In this document: positions 10,068 to 19,207 of the stretch, piece by piece
Position numbering within the stretch: the stretch's first letter is position 1
Layout of the letters: each line of letters opens with the position of its first letter
Assembly (NCBI GenBank): GCA_013334565.1
Contig: JAAXXI010000003.1
Location: 27,226-91,225 of the forward strand
Direction of reading: 5' to 3'
Length of the DNA stretch: 64,000 nucleotides
Source: Chlorobiaceae bacterium
GTDB taxonomy: Bacteria; Bacteroidota; Chlorobiia; Chlorobiales; Chlorobiaceae
Position numbers and translations under genes: made by a program
Notes under the pieces: model-generated
What the model was told of the DNA's origin: nothing
Databases searched by the model: none
What the model saw: the letters and a program-made list of their open reading frames with translations, nothing else

Positions 10068-10523
10068 TCAGTTCCTTGTTTTCCACCAGTCTTCTCCGTA
10101 ACTGTAAAAAAGCTCCTCATCCTTTTCTATATCCCTCAATGCATAAAGCACCAGTTCCGGTCCGAGTTTCGAATCTTCGCGGTAATAGGCGACGTTCGGC
10201 TCGTTTGCATGGTTGAACAGCATGCCGTTGCCCATGACGACAAGCCTCAGGGATTCTTCCTGTCCATAAAAAACATAGTTCAGCAGTTCGCCGCCTATAT
10301 CCTTGTCATTGACCTCGAGGGCAGGGCACCGTTCGATGATGGTTCCCCGTGCGATCCGTTCGACGGCGAAAGCGCCCCTGCCGCTGACTTTCGAAGCGCC
10401 TATTTTTACGAGAACATCCGGTTCTTCCGGAGTTTTCCTCGCGATGAGGAGCCCGAGCGGGATACCCGCAGCGAGGCCGCACACAAGCATGAGCGGGATG
10501 ATGATGAAAAGGTTCGTTTCCAT
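10068..10523 (-). CDS. SET-domain protein with N-terminal transmembrane segment
   Basis: N-terminal TM METNLFIIIPLMLVCGLAAGIPLGLLIA; SET motifs KVSGRGAFAVERIARGTIIERCP, NGMLFNHANEPNVAY, EKDEELFYSYGEDWW. Confidence 0.85.
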   Translation of the reverse strand: METNLFIIIPLMLVCGLAAGIPLGLLIARKTPEEPDVLVKIGASKVSGRGAFAVERIARGTIIERCPALEVNDKDIGGELLNYVFYGQEESLRLVVMGNGMLFNHANEPNVAYYREDSKLGPELVLYALRDIEKDEELFYSYGEDWWKTRN

Positions 10524-10547
10524 CGCCGGTCGATTAATCTGTTGCAG

Positions 10548-11552
10548 CTATTTTGTTTTCCATTCGCCCGGATCGATCGTTTTCAGCCATTCTATCGTTT
10601 TACGGAAACCCTCTTCCTGTGGCACCGCCGGTTTCCAGCCCAGGATTGTTCTGGCTTTTGAAGTATCGACGAAAGCTCGCGAAGCAAGAAGTGTCACGGC
10701 TTCACGGGTGAGCATCGGCCTTTTGGGAAGGTTCATGATCGTGAAGGCTGCTTCCATGGTCCCTGCAAGCAGGTAAACCAGTTCAAACGGCAGGTATATG
10801 AATGGAACAGAAGCGTTTACCTCTTTTGCGAGACGTTCGCAGAACTCCTCGAACGTCATGTCAACGCCGTCGCAGGCGAGAAAGTCCTCCCCGGCAGCCT
10901 GAGGCTGCGTGGCAGCAAGCATGAGAAGATCGACAAGGTTCTCGATATAAACCAGGCTCATGCGGGCACGCTGACGCCAGTAGAAGAAGAGATTGCTCCG
11001 AAGGATATCGGCCATGTTGGGGAACAGGGTACGGTCGCCAGGCCCGTAAACCCAGACGGGATAGACGATTGATGCGCCGAGTCCTTTGGCGATATATTCC
11101 TTCACCGTTTCGGAACCGGCTATTTTTGTGTCGGCGTAGGAGTGGCTCCTTAACGAATACGGCGTCCGTTCATCGATCCGGTCAAGTCCGGCGTGATCGA
11201 AAGTTTCAAATGAACTGATATGGACCAGCCGCCCCGGTTTACATTCCAGCGCCGCTTCGCAGACGTTTCGGGTGCCGCCGATGTTGATGTCCGTGAAATC
11301 TTTCATCGGGCCCCAGTCCGACGTGAGCGCAGCTGCATGGAAGACGATGTCCGATCCGCTTACAGCCTTTTTTACGGCTTCGAAATCCCGGATGTCGCCC
11401 TCTATGACTTCTACGCCCTGTTTCTGAAGATTTGCTATTGCGGGATTCCCTGAACGTACCAGTGCTTTTACCCTGAATTGTTCACGCAGACAGCGTGAAA
11501 CGAGATGCGACCCGATAAATCCTGATGCTCCTGTAACAAGTGCTGTCGGCAT
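10548..11552 (-). CDS. NAD-dependent epimerase/dehydratase (3-beta-HSD-like extended SDR)
   Basis: TGASGFIGSHLVSRCLREQ Rossmann motif; 24 bp upstream of the SET gene on the same strand. Confidence 0.88.
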   Translation of the reverse strand: MPTALVTGASGFIGSHLVSRCLREQFRVKALVRSGNPAIANLQKQGVEVIEGDIRDFEAVKKAVSGSDIVFHAAALTSDWGPMKDFTDINIGGTRNVCEAALECKPGRLVHISSFETFDHAGLDRIDERTPYSLRSHSYADTKIAGSETVKEYIAKGLGASIVYPVWVYGPGDRTLFPNMADILRSNLFFYWRQRARMSLVYIENLVDLLMLAATQPQAAGEDFLACDGVDMTFEEFCERLAKEVNASVPFIYLPFELVYLLAGTMEAAFTIMNLPKRPMLTREAVTLLASRAFVDTSKARTILGWKPAVPQEEGFRKTIEWLKTIDPGEWKTK

Positions 11553-11842
11553 AATGAGTGAAATGTTGGGTTGTCCGTAAGAACAGAAGTTAACAATATT
11601 ATTTTAAGTATTTTAAGCATCACTGTTTTCACTTCGGGTCGAAATAGCCCGGGACTGCTACTGAACAGGTTCAGGGTAATGTTCGGCAACACGGCAGCAA
11701 GGCTGCCGTCCTTGCACAACAGGGGTGTTTATTCGGGGAAAGGGAATGAACAGAACGGTTTAGCGGTTTATCTGAAACAATCTCTCTGTCTTTTTCAGAT
11801 AAATGATGGCCGGGCAGAGTTCGATGTGTTCAACTGACGTAT

Positions 11843-12586
11843 TTGACCATGGATGACGGAACCCGCCAAGTCAATGGAGAGCGCGGCCTTGTGCTCAGGA
11901 TCAGCGACCTCTGCAAATCCTATGTCATGGGGGAGGTTACCGTCGATGCACTCCGGCATGTCTCCCTCGACTTTTTCCATGGTGAGCTTGCCGTGCTGCT
12001 CGGAGCCTCTGGCAGCGGTAAATCTACCCTTCTGAATATCGTCGGCGGACTTGACGTGCCCTCTTCGGGCAAGCTGTTTTTTCACGGAAAAGAGATCACT
12101 GCGGCAACGGAAGAGGAATTGACGGATTACCGAAGGCGTTCCATAGGGTTTGTTTTCCAGTTCTACAATCTCATCTCGAGCCTTACCGCCCTCGAGAACG
12201 TCCAGCTGGTGACCGAAATATCCGAAAAACCAATGCCGGCCGAGGAGGCCCTCGCACTTGTCGGCCTCGGCAACCGCCTGAACCACTTTCCGGCCCAGCT
12301 CTCCGGTGGCGAGCAGCAGCGTGTCGCAATCGCCAGGGCTGTCGCCAAAAGGCCGGAGCTGCTGCTCTGCGACGAACCGACAGGGGCACTCGATTTCCAG
12401 ACCGGCAAACTGGTTCTCGAAGCGCTCGAAAAGGTGAACCGTGAAATCGGCACGACGACCCTTGTCATTACCCATAATGTTTCCATTGCCGGCATGGCGG
12501 ACAGGGTTATCCACCTGAGCAGCGGGGAGGTGACCGAAGACCTGCGGAATGCGTCCCGTCTTTCTCCGTCTGAACTGGTCTGGTAA
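11843..12586 (+). CDS. ABC transporter ATP-binding protein (LolD/MacB type)
   Basis: [12 protein letters not shown] Walker [15 protein letters not shown] signature, [12 protein letters not shown] Walker B. Confidence 0.93.
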   Translation: MTMDDGTRQVNGERGLVLRISDLCKSYVMGEVTVDALRHVSLDFFHGELAVLLGASGSGKSTLLNIVGGLDVPSSGKLFFHGKEITAATEEELTDYRRRSIGFVFQFYNLISSLTALENVQLVTEISEKPMPAEEALALVGLGNRLNHFPAQLSGGEQQRVAIARAVAKRPELLLCDEPTGALDFQTGKLVLEALEKVNREIGTTTLVITHNVSIAGMADRVIHLSSGEVTEDLRNASRLSPSELVW

Positions 12587-12598
12587 AGGAAGGCGGCT

Positions 12599-14965
12599 AT
12601 GAACATGCTCCGCAGAAAGCTCTATCGCGACCTGATGCACCTCAAGGGCCAGATGCTTGCAGTCGCGGCGGTCGTGGCATGCGGCATTTCCGTGTTCGTC
12701 TCCATGAGCAGCGTCAAGTATTCGCTTGAAGCATCCCGTCAGCAATATTACAGCCGGTACCGGTTTGCCGATGTATTCATGCAGGTCAAGCGTGCCCCGG
12801 AATTCTACCGCGAGAGTGTCGGCAGCATTCCGGGCGTCGCTTCGGTCACGACCCGTGTCATGGCCGACGTGACCCTTGACGTTCCGGGGCTCGACGAACC
12901 AGCGACAGGCCGTATCGTCTCTATTCCCGAATACCGGGGAATGGCCGGGCTGAACGATGTCTTCATCAGGAAAGGCCGCTATATCGAAGCGGGAAAGAGC
13001 GAGGAGGTCATTGCCAGCAAGCCATTCATGGAGGCGAACGGGCTGGAGCCGGGCGACCGGGTGGGGGCGGTGATCAACGGCCGCAAGAAAGAGCTGGTGA
13101 TTGTCGGCATGGGGCTTTCGCCGGAATATATCTACGAAGTCCAGCCCGGGTCGTTTTTTCCTGACAACCGGCGGTTCGGGATATTCTGGATGGGTCGGAG
13201 GTCATTGGAGTCCGCACTCGACATGAGCGGTTCCTTCAACGATCTCTCCCTCGCACTCACTCACGGGACCTCGGAAAAAGATGTCCTCATGCAGCTCGAC
13301 CACCTGTTCAAGCCTTACGGTTCCTTCGGAGCCTACGGCAGGAGCGAGCAGCTTTCCGACAGGTTCATTTCGGACGAGATCAAGCAGGTCGGCATGCAGA
13401 TTACGATCCTGCCCTCGATTTTTCTCGGCGTGGCCGTTTTTCTGCTCAACATCGTACTGAGGCGGATCGTGACGACACAACGCGACCAGATTGCCGTGCT
13501 CAAGGCGATGGGTTATTCGAACGAAGATATCGGCTTCCACTACCTCGGGTTCGCCATGGTGCCGACAACGGTCGGATCGGTTATCGGGACGGCCCTGGGG
13601 GCCTGGCTCGGAAGGGGCCTGATGAATGTCTACGGCGATTTCTACAATTTTGCGGAACTGGTCTATTATTTCAGGATCGAGGACGTTGCGCTTTCGGTCC
13701 TGCTGAGCTTCATTGCGGCCCTTTTCGGTGCATGGAGCGCGTTCCGCAAGGCGGTTGAAATGCCTCCTGCGGAAGCGATGCGCCCCGATACCCCCGTGAC
13801 TTACAGGCCCGGAATATTTCAGAGGGAGTCGCTGCGGAAGAAAATTCCGGTCCCCATCAGGATCATTGTGCGAAACCTCGAGCGAAGGCCGTTGAAAGCG
13901 GCCCTTACGGTTATCATGATTGCCCTCTCGGTCGCCATACTGGTCGCCGGCCGCTTTACCTACGATGTCACCGACCGCATGATGCTTGTAGAGTTCAGCG
14001 AAAAGCACCGCGAAGATGTGACCATCGTCTTCAGGGACCCGATGCCCTTCGCCGTAAGGTACAACATCGCATCCCTCGACGGTGTCCTCGAACATGAATA
14101 CTACAGGGAAGAACCCGTCAGGATCAGTTTCGGGCACCGTTCGAGGCGTCAGTCGATCAAGGGGGTGGAGTCTGCCGAAGGCCTGCAGCGCCTTGTAGAC
14201 AAGGATAACAGGCAGGTTGTCCTGCCAAGGGGTGGTATCGTGCTCACGAAAACCCTGGCTGATATACTCGGCGCCCGTCCCGGCGACATGCTCAATGTCG
14301 ATTTCCAGCAGGGCAGGCAGCTTCGCCGCCAGGTGATGCTTGCCGGCACGATCGATGAAATGCTCGGACTGTCCGCTTACATGAACCTTCGGGACCTCGA
14401 CCGGCTTGCGGGTGACGGAGGTGCGCTGAATGCAGCCTACCTGCGCATCGATTCGTCCAAAGCCGGCAGGCTTTATTCGAAATTCAAAGAGATGCCGGGA
14501 ATCTCCGGCATCATGATGCTCAAGGCACTCAGGAAAAGCTTCGACGAGCTCATTGCGAAAAGCATGAACACTTCGACCATCATCCTGACCTCTTTCGCCT
14601 GTATCCTGGCATTTTCTGTCGTTTACAACGGGGCACGCATCTCGCTCTCCGAACGGGCAAGGGAGCTGACAAGCCTTCGGGTGCTCGGTTTGTCGATCAG
14701 GGAGGTGTCGATCATCCTTCTCGGGGAGCAGGCGCTTCTTACCGGCATCGCCATACCTCTCGGGTTTCTGTTCGGCATCGGGCTTTCCGTTCTGCTTTCT
14801 CTTGCGCTGAGCTCCGAGCTCTACCGCATGCCGCTTGTCTTCAGTGCATATAACTTTATTTTCGCCTTTGTGGTTATTATTATTGTAGCAACAGCTTCCG
14901 GGCTTGCCGTAAGGAGAAGGCTTGTCAATCTCGACCTTGTCGCCGTTCTCAAAACAAGGGAATAA
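12599..14965 (+). CDS. ABC transporter permease with two FtsX-type domains
   Basis: 788 aa; FtsX-like TM blocks in the middle and at the C-terminus; 12 bp after the ATPase. Confidence 0.88.
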   Translation: MNMLRRKLYRDLMHLKGQMLAVAAVVACGISVFVSMSSVKYSLEASRQQYYSRYRFADVFMQVKRAPEFYRESVGSIPGVASVTTRVMADVTLDVPGLDEPATGRIVSIPEYRGMAGLNDVFIRKGRYIEAGKSEEVIASKPFMEANGLEPGDRVGAVINGRKKELVIVGMGLSPEYIYEVQPGSFFPDNRRFGIFWMGRRSLESALDMSGSFNDLSLALTHGTSEKDVLMQLDHLFKPYGSFGAYGRSEQLSDRFISDEIKQVGMQITILPSIFLGVAVFLLNIVLRRIVTTQRDQIAVLKAMGYSNEDIGFHYLGFAMVPTTVGSVIGTALGAWLGRGLMNVYGDFYNFAELVYYFRIEDVALSVLLSFIAALFGAWSAFRKAVEMPPAEAMRPDTPVTYRPGIFQRESLRKKIPVPIRIIVRNLERRPLKAALTVIMIALSVAILVAGRFTYDVTDRMMLVEFSEKHREDVTIVFRDPMPFAVRYNIASLDGVLEHEYYREEPVRISFGHRSRRQSIKGVESAEGLQRLVDKDNRQVVLPRGGIVLTKTLADILGARPGDMLNVDFQQGRQLRRQVMLAGTIDEMLGLSAYMNLRDLDRLAGDGGALNAAYLRIDSSKAGRLYSKFKEMPGISGIMMLKALRKSFDELIAKSMNTSTIILTSFACILAFSVVYNGARISLSERARELTSLRVLGLSIREVSIILLGEQALLTGIAIPLGFLFGIGLSVLLSLALSSELYRMPLVFSAYNFIFAFVVIIIVATASGLAVRRRLVNLDLVAVLKTRE

Positions 14966-14968
14966 TAT

Positions 14969-16138
14969 TTGTCGATGAAACTATCCAAGACACAGCGGAT
15001 CGGGGCGATCGCCCTGCTTCTTGCCTGCATCGTGCTCTTCCTTGTCCTGAGGCCTGCTCCGCTTCCTGTAGATTCGGATGTCGTCATCAAAGGTCCGCTC
15101 CAGGTCCTCCTCGAGGGCGAAGGCGTGACTCGCGTCAGCGAACGGTATGTAATCTCTTCACCCGTAACGGGAAGCATCGAAAGGATAACCCTTGAAGAGG
15201 GGGACAGTGTCAGAAAAGGCACTCCGGTCGCCTCTGTCCTGCCTGCGGCACTCGATGCCCGCGATTTCCGCGAAGCCTCGCTCAGGGCCGGATCCGGCAG
15301 GGCGGCATATGATGAAGCCGTTTCACGTGAGCGGAGCGTGACGCTCAACCTTGAACAGGCAAACCGGCGTGCCGAGCGATTTAAAAACCTCTACAGGGAA
15401 GGTGCCATTTCCAGGGAGAGCTTTGAAATAGCAGAGAAAGAAGCCGGGGTCCTTCGCAGGGAAGCCGATGCGGCACGATCAGGGGCCGCCGCCGCTCGTT
15501 ACAATTTCGAGGCGCTCGAGTCACGGGTGGATTCCCGCCTGTCGTCAAAGTCGGTCACGGTTTTCTCTCCTGCAGACGGCAAAGTCCTGAGGGTGCATGA
15601 GAAGAGCCAGAGGGTCGTGGCTGCAGGAGCCCCTCTGCTTGACCTTGGAGACCCGTCAGCCATAGAAATCGTAATCGATGTGCTTTCTTCCGATGCCGTC
15701 GGCGTGCGTCCGGGATGCAGGGTCATCGTTTCCGACTGGGGTGGGCAGAGTGATGCCGAAGCCGTCGTCATGAAGATTGAACCTGCCGCGTTCACGAAAA
15801 CCTCCGCACTCGGGATCGAGGAAAAAAGGGTGAATATCATTGCAGGGCTGAAAAAATACGAACCCCGGCTGGGAGATAATTTCCGCGTACAGGCTAAAAT
15901 CGTGCTCGATGAGAAGCAGAATGTCGTCCAGGTTCCCGTCAGCAGTCTATTCAGGGGCAAAACTTCCTGGGAGGTTTTTGTCCTGGAAAATGGACGGGCC
16001 GTGCTCCGCCATGTCGATATCGGCATGAGGGGAATCTGGCGGGCAGAGGTCGTCAAAGGCCTCATGCCGGGAGACCGGGTTGTCGTTCATCCGACCAATG
16101 AGCTTCAGGACGGCATGAGAGTAAAAACAAAGGAATAA
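14969..16138 (+). CDS. HlyD/RND-type periplasmic adaptor subunit
   Basis: Single N-terminal TM; VTGSIERITLEEGDSVRKGTPVASV biotinyl-lipoyl-like motif; coiled-coil hairpin. Confidence 0.88.
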   Translation: MSMKLSKTQRIGAIALLLACIVLFLVLRPAPLPVDSDVVIKGPLQVLLEGEGVTRVSERYVISSPVTGSIERITLEEGDSVRKGTPVASVLPAALDARDFREASLRAGSGRAAYDEAVSRERSVTLNLEQANRRAERFKNLYREGAISRESFEIAEKEAGVLRREADAARSGAAAARYNFEALESRVDSRLSSKSVTVFSPADGKVLRVHEKSQRVVAAGAPLLDLGDPSAIEIVIDVLSSDAVGVRPGCRVIVSDWGGQSDAEAVVMKIEPAAFTKTSALGIEEKRVNIIAGLKKYEPRLGDNFRVQAKIVLDEKQNVVQVPVSSLFRGKTSWEVFVLENGRAVLRHVDIGMRGIWRAEVVKGLMPGDRVVVHPTNELQDGMRVKTKE

Positions 16139-16139
16139 G

Positions 16140-17555
16140 ATCATCGGACCTTCCACTGAAAAGCATCCTCGACCTTCCGGGGAAAAACCAGGTGTTTCAC
16201 GCCGGCCTGATAAACAGAAGCCCCACGGAGCCTTACGGCGCATTGTCATCGCGGGCTGCGGAGCTTCAGGCATGGCTGCCGCTGTTTCGGCAGCCGCCGA
16301 AGCCCGGAAAGCCCGTATCCCTTGTTCTATAACGGTGCTTGAGCGGAACGACAGTACCGCGGCGAAAGTCAGGATATCGGGCGGAGGGAAGTGCAACGTG
16401 GCCCATCGCGGCGCTCCGAAGGAGATCCTCGAGAAAGGTTTTTTACGACAATCCGAACAGCGGTTCCTCCGGCCCTCGCTTTTTGCCTTTACCGGCAACG
16501 ACCTTCTCGCTCTGCTTCATTCGGGAGGGGTCGAAACGGAAGCGCGGCCTGACGGCAAAATATTTCCTTCGAGCGGAAACGCATTCTCGGTTGTGCAGGT
16601 GTTCGAAAACCTCATGAACGAACAAGCCGTCGATCTCAGGCTTTCATGCCGGGTTACCGGGGTTTTTCATGCTGATGGCAGGTTTCTCGTTCAGACCGAT
16701 ACCGGCGGAACGCTCGAGGCTGATGCCGTGATCCTTGCCTCGGGCGGGGTTTCCTATGCACGAACGGGCACGACCGGCGACGGGCTTCGAATAGCGGGGA
16801 AATTCGGCCATACGGTCTTCACACCTCATCCGGCCCTTGCGCCCGTCTATACCGTAACGCCCTTTCCCGCCGCTCTTGCCGGAGTATCGCTCAGGCAGGT
16901 TCGTCTGATCGCCGTGTCGGGAAAAGCAAGGGTGGAAAGGCCGGGAGATGTCCTTTTTACCCACAGGGGTTTCAGCGGCCCTGCCGTTCTCTCCCTGTCC
17001 CGCGATATCGCGGAACTGCATGCCGGGGGCGAGGTCCGGCTCTATGCCGATATGTTCCCCGAATATGAAACGGAAAAGCTTGAAAAAATATTGCTGCTCC
17101 AGGCAAGAGAGCACGGACAGCGGACGGTAAGGAAATTCCTTCAGGGATGTCCGATCGCTCCTCCTGCTGCCTCATTTACGCCTGGGGAGCAGGGGACCAT
17201 CCCTACGGCAATCGTTCCCTATATCCTCGATGCCTCGGCTGTCTCTGAAGATGCAACATGGAGCACGCTCACGAAGGAACGGAGAAAATCCCTTCTTTCG
17301 GTCCTGAAGCGCTTCCCGCTCGGCATGGTGCGGAAGGTGCCGCTTGACGAGGGTGAAGTGTCCGCCGGAGGTGTTGCGCTGTCCGAAGTCGATCCGAAAA
17401 CCATGCAATCGAGGCTCCAGCCGGGCCTGTTCCTCTGCGGCGAGCTGCTCGATTATACCGGGGAGATCGGCGGTTTCAACCTGCAGGCGGCATTTTCAAC
17501 CGGCTGGTCGGCAGGCAGGCATGCCGCCCTGACGGGTTATCCGGCGCAGGAGTAA
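16140..17555 (+). CDS. HI0933/BaiN-type NAD(P)/FAD-dependent oxidoreductase; 5' end uncertain
   Basis: VRISGGGKCNVAH, ASGGVSYARTGTTGDGLRIA, GELLDYTGEIGGFNLQAAFSTG. The GxGxSG motif (RIVIAGCGASGMAAA) lies in frame upstream of the first ATG (16272). The in-frame stop is at 16122; no ATG/GTG/TTG lies between. The 16140 start is tentative. Confidence 0.85.
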   Translation: MIGPSTEKHPRPSGEKPGVSRRPDKQKPHGALRRIVIAGCGASGMAAAVSAAAEARKARIPCSITVLERNDSTAAKVRISGGGKCNVAHRGAPKEILEKGFLRQSEQRFLRPSLFAFTGNDLLALLHSGGVETEARPDGKIFPSSGNAFSVVQVFENLMNEQAVDLRLSCRVTGVFHADGRFLVQTDTGGTLEADAVILASGGVSYARTGTTGDGLRIAGKFGHTVFTPHPALAPVYTVTPFPAALAGVSLRQVRLIAVSGKARVERPGDVLFTHRGFSGPAVLSLSRDIAELHAGGEVRLYADMFPEYETEKLEKILLLQAREHGQRTVRKFLQGCPIAPPAASFTPGEQGTIPTAIVPYILDASAVSEDATWSTLTKERRKSLLSVLKRFPLGMVRKVPLDEGEVSAGGVALSEVDPKTMQSRLQPGLFLCGELLDYTGEIGGFNLQAAFSTGWSAGRHAALTGYPAQE

Positions 17556-18472
17556 GCAGGCTCCTCTCTTTGGGCCTCTGTTTTTCTGACCGTGAAACCG
17601 CAACTCCCGAACTCGAACGAATATTCGGGATTGTCATGGAACATGACCGCTTCGCGAGTGAAACGGATTTTCATCGGTACGCTCACTTTGCGTTCATCCC
17701 CGCAGACGTTGTTTTTTACTCCCGGCCTGAAAACGCAGCTCCCTTTTCCGGGAACCGTCACCTCGACTTCATGATCGACGGTGCTCAACGCTTCCACAGT
17801 GCCATCCCGTGAAAACTGCAGTGAATTGATATCCCCGTGGATGCCGTTCGGTTCGTTGTCGTAAGCCGAAATGAGCCCGATCGGTGTTTCAACGTCGGTT
17901 TTGAAGCGAGGCTCGAATGAACGGACAGCGCCATTATCGTAAAAAGCCAGCCCTTTCCTGATTTCTGTTTTTCCAAGCGGCGTCATGACGGAAACCGTTT
18001 CGGACGGCCAGAATGTCAGGCTTTTCACGACACCGTTTTCATGGAACTGCATGCCGATGATTTTCGTGCGGATTGTTCCTGCAGGTGTTTCTATATCGAG
18101 CTCTTCGGAAAGTTCGTACTCGTTTTTCCATGACCAGAACCCGCTCAGGGAGCCGTCAAGGGGAAAAACACGTTTCAGGCTGCCGTTACTGTGGAAAGTC
18201 ACCAGTTCGGCAGGTATCCTGCCGGCAGGAGTCCGCAGCAGTGTCCGGGATTGCAGCGCAAGCGATTTGATACTGCCGTCTTTGTAGAAATAGGCAGGCT
18301 TCACGGTCCGTCGTCCCATGTCTTCAGCTTCGTAAAGCGGGACAAGGCTGCCGTAAGGCGTTTCAAGCACATTTTTCGAACATACCAGACAGCCGTCGGC
18401 TTTTTTATTGGAAAACAGCTGACGGAATTCGACACCCCTGAGCTCGCCATAGATGGTAGTGATGCTGTCCAT
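17537..18472 (-). CDS. Conserved hypothetical protein with MORN-like (YwqK-type) repeats
   Basis: Recurring ETPxG...(x)FHxNGxVKSL units, e.g. FYKDGSIKSLAL, FHSNGSLKRVFP, FHENGVVKSLTF, FYDNGAVRSFEP, FSRDGTVEALS. Confidence 0.7.
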   Translation of the reverse strand: MDSITTIYGELRGVEFRQLFSNKKADGCLVCSKNVLETPYGSLVPLYEAEDMGRRTVKPAYFYKDGSIKSLALQSRTLLRTPAGRIPAELVTFHSNGSLKRVFPLDGSLSGFWSWKNEYELSEELDIETPAGTIRTKIIGMQFHENGVVKSLTFWPSETVSVMTPLGKTEIRKGLAFYDNGAVRSFEPRFKTDVETPIGLISAYDNEPNGIHGDINSLQFSRDGTVEALSTVDHEVEVTVPGKGSCVFRPGVKNNVCGDERKVSVPMKIRFTREAVMFHDNPEYSFEFGSCGFTVRKTEAQREEPAYSCAG

Positions 18473-18878
18473 GATTGATTTCTTTACTGATTATCGATGA
18501 TATGCCATCGATGTACGTTCAAAAATCATGCCAGGGAAATTATCCATGATGTAAGGTGTTTATTTGAAATGAATAAGAGATGAGTTGCGGTGGAACGGGG
18601 AAAGCGGTGTATTCTACGGATTTGTAGGATTCAGGAGAGATCCTTCAAAATTGAAGGAAATATCCCTGAAGAAAAGGTGCTGTCCCGCAGGTCGGTGCAA
18701 ATCGTCAATATTGACCATGACACTCTTTTTCGCCGGGGTTCGACGACAGAAGGAACAGGCTGCAGAACATATTTTGTTTCATGAAATTAACGGATATGTG
18801 AAACGGAAAACGGAAAGCTCGTGTTTTAGAATATCAGTTATAAGGTATTTGATGAATTGATTTTCCGAGGAGGCACTG

Positions 18879-19055
18879 ATGAAAAAGATTGTCGCGCTGG
18901 TTTTACTGTTGAGCTTCGCAGGCTGTGCACCTTATGACAGGTGGGAAGACGATCCTTATCACCATCATGGCTATCACCATGGTCCGCCACCTCCTCCGCC
19001 ACCCCATGGCGGCTCTGGCGGTTATGGATATCCGCCACCACCACCTCGCTATTGA
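18879..19055 (+). CDS. Small His/Pro/Gly/Tyr-rich lipoprotein (58 aa), absent from the ORF track
   Basis: MKKIVALVLLLSFAGCAPYDRWEDDPYHHHGYHHGPPPPPPPHGGSGGYGYPPPPPRY; lipobox LSFAGC; GAGG Shine-Dalgarno at about 18867. Confidence 0.7.
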   Translation: MKKIVALVLLLSFAGCAPYDRWEDDPYHHHGYHHGPPPPPPPHGGSGGYGYPPPPPRY

Positions 19056-19074
19056 GGAAGACAGGTCCGGCAGG

Positions 19075-19109
19075 AAGCTGTCCCACGAGTCTTATGACGG
19101 GGACAGCTT
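19075..19109 (+). terminator. Stem-loop downstream of the small lipoprotein gene
   Basis: Perfect 10-bp inverted repeat AAGCTGTCCC (19075-19084) / GGGACAGCTT (19100-19109); no clear U-tract. Confidence 0.45.
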
Positions 19110-19207
19110 CACCGATTCTACTCGAGACGCAAACGGCAGAAATCTGTTTTCGGATTATTGATCATGGATTGCAGTACATGAATGCAAAGGAGCGTGCCTG
19201 CTGAATA

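Noticed and set aside
11795-12745. 316-aa minus-strand ORF opposite the ABC ATPase
   Set aside because: Sense strand has Walker A/B and signature motifs; antisense reading is a shadow.
13202-14137. 311-aa minus-strand ORF opposite the FtsX permease
   Set aside because: Shadow ORF with His/Gly/Asp-rich composition; sense strand has coherent TM permease.
18660-18720. Possible cobalamin riboswitch (CTGTCCCGCAGGTCGGTGCAAATC)
   Set aside because: Fragments resemble conserved boxes but are in the wrong order, with no GCCACTG box and no B12 gene downstream.
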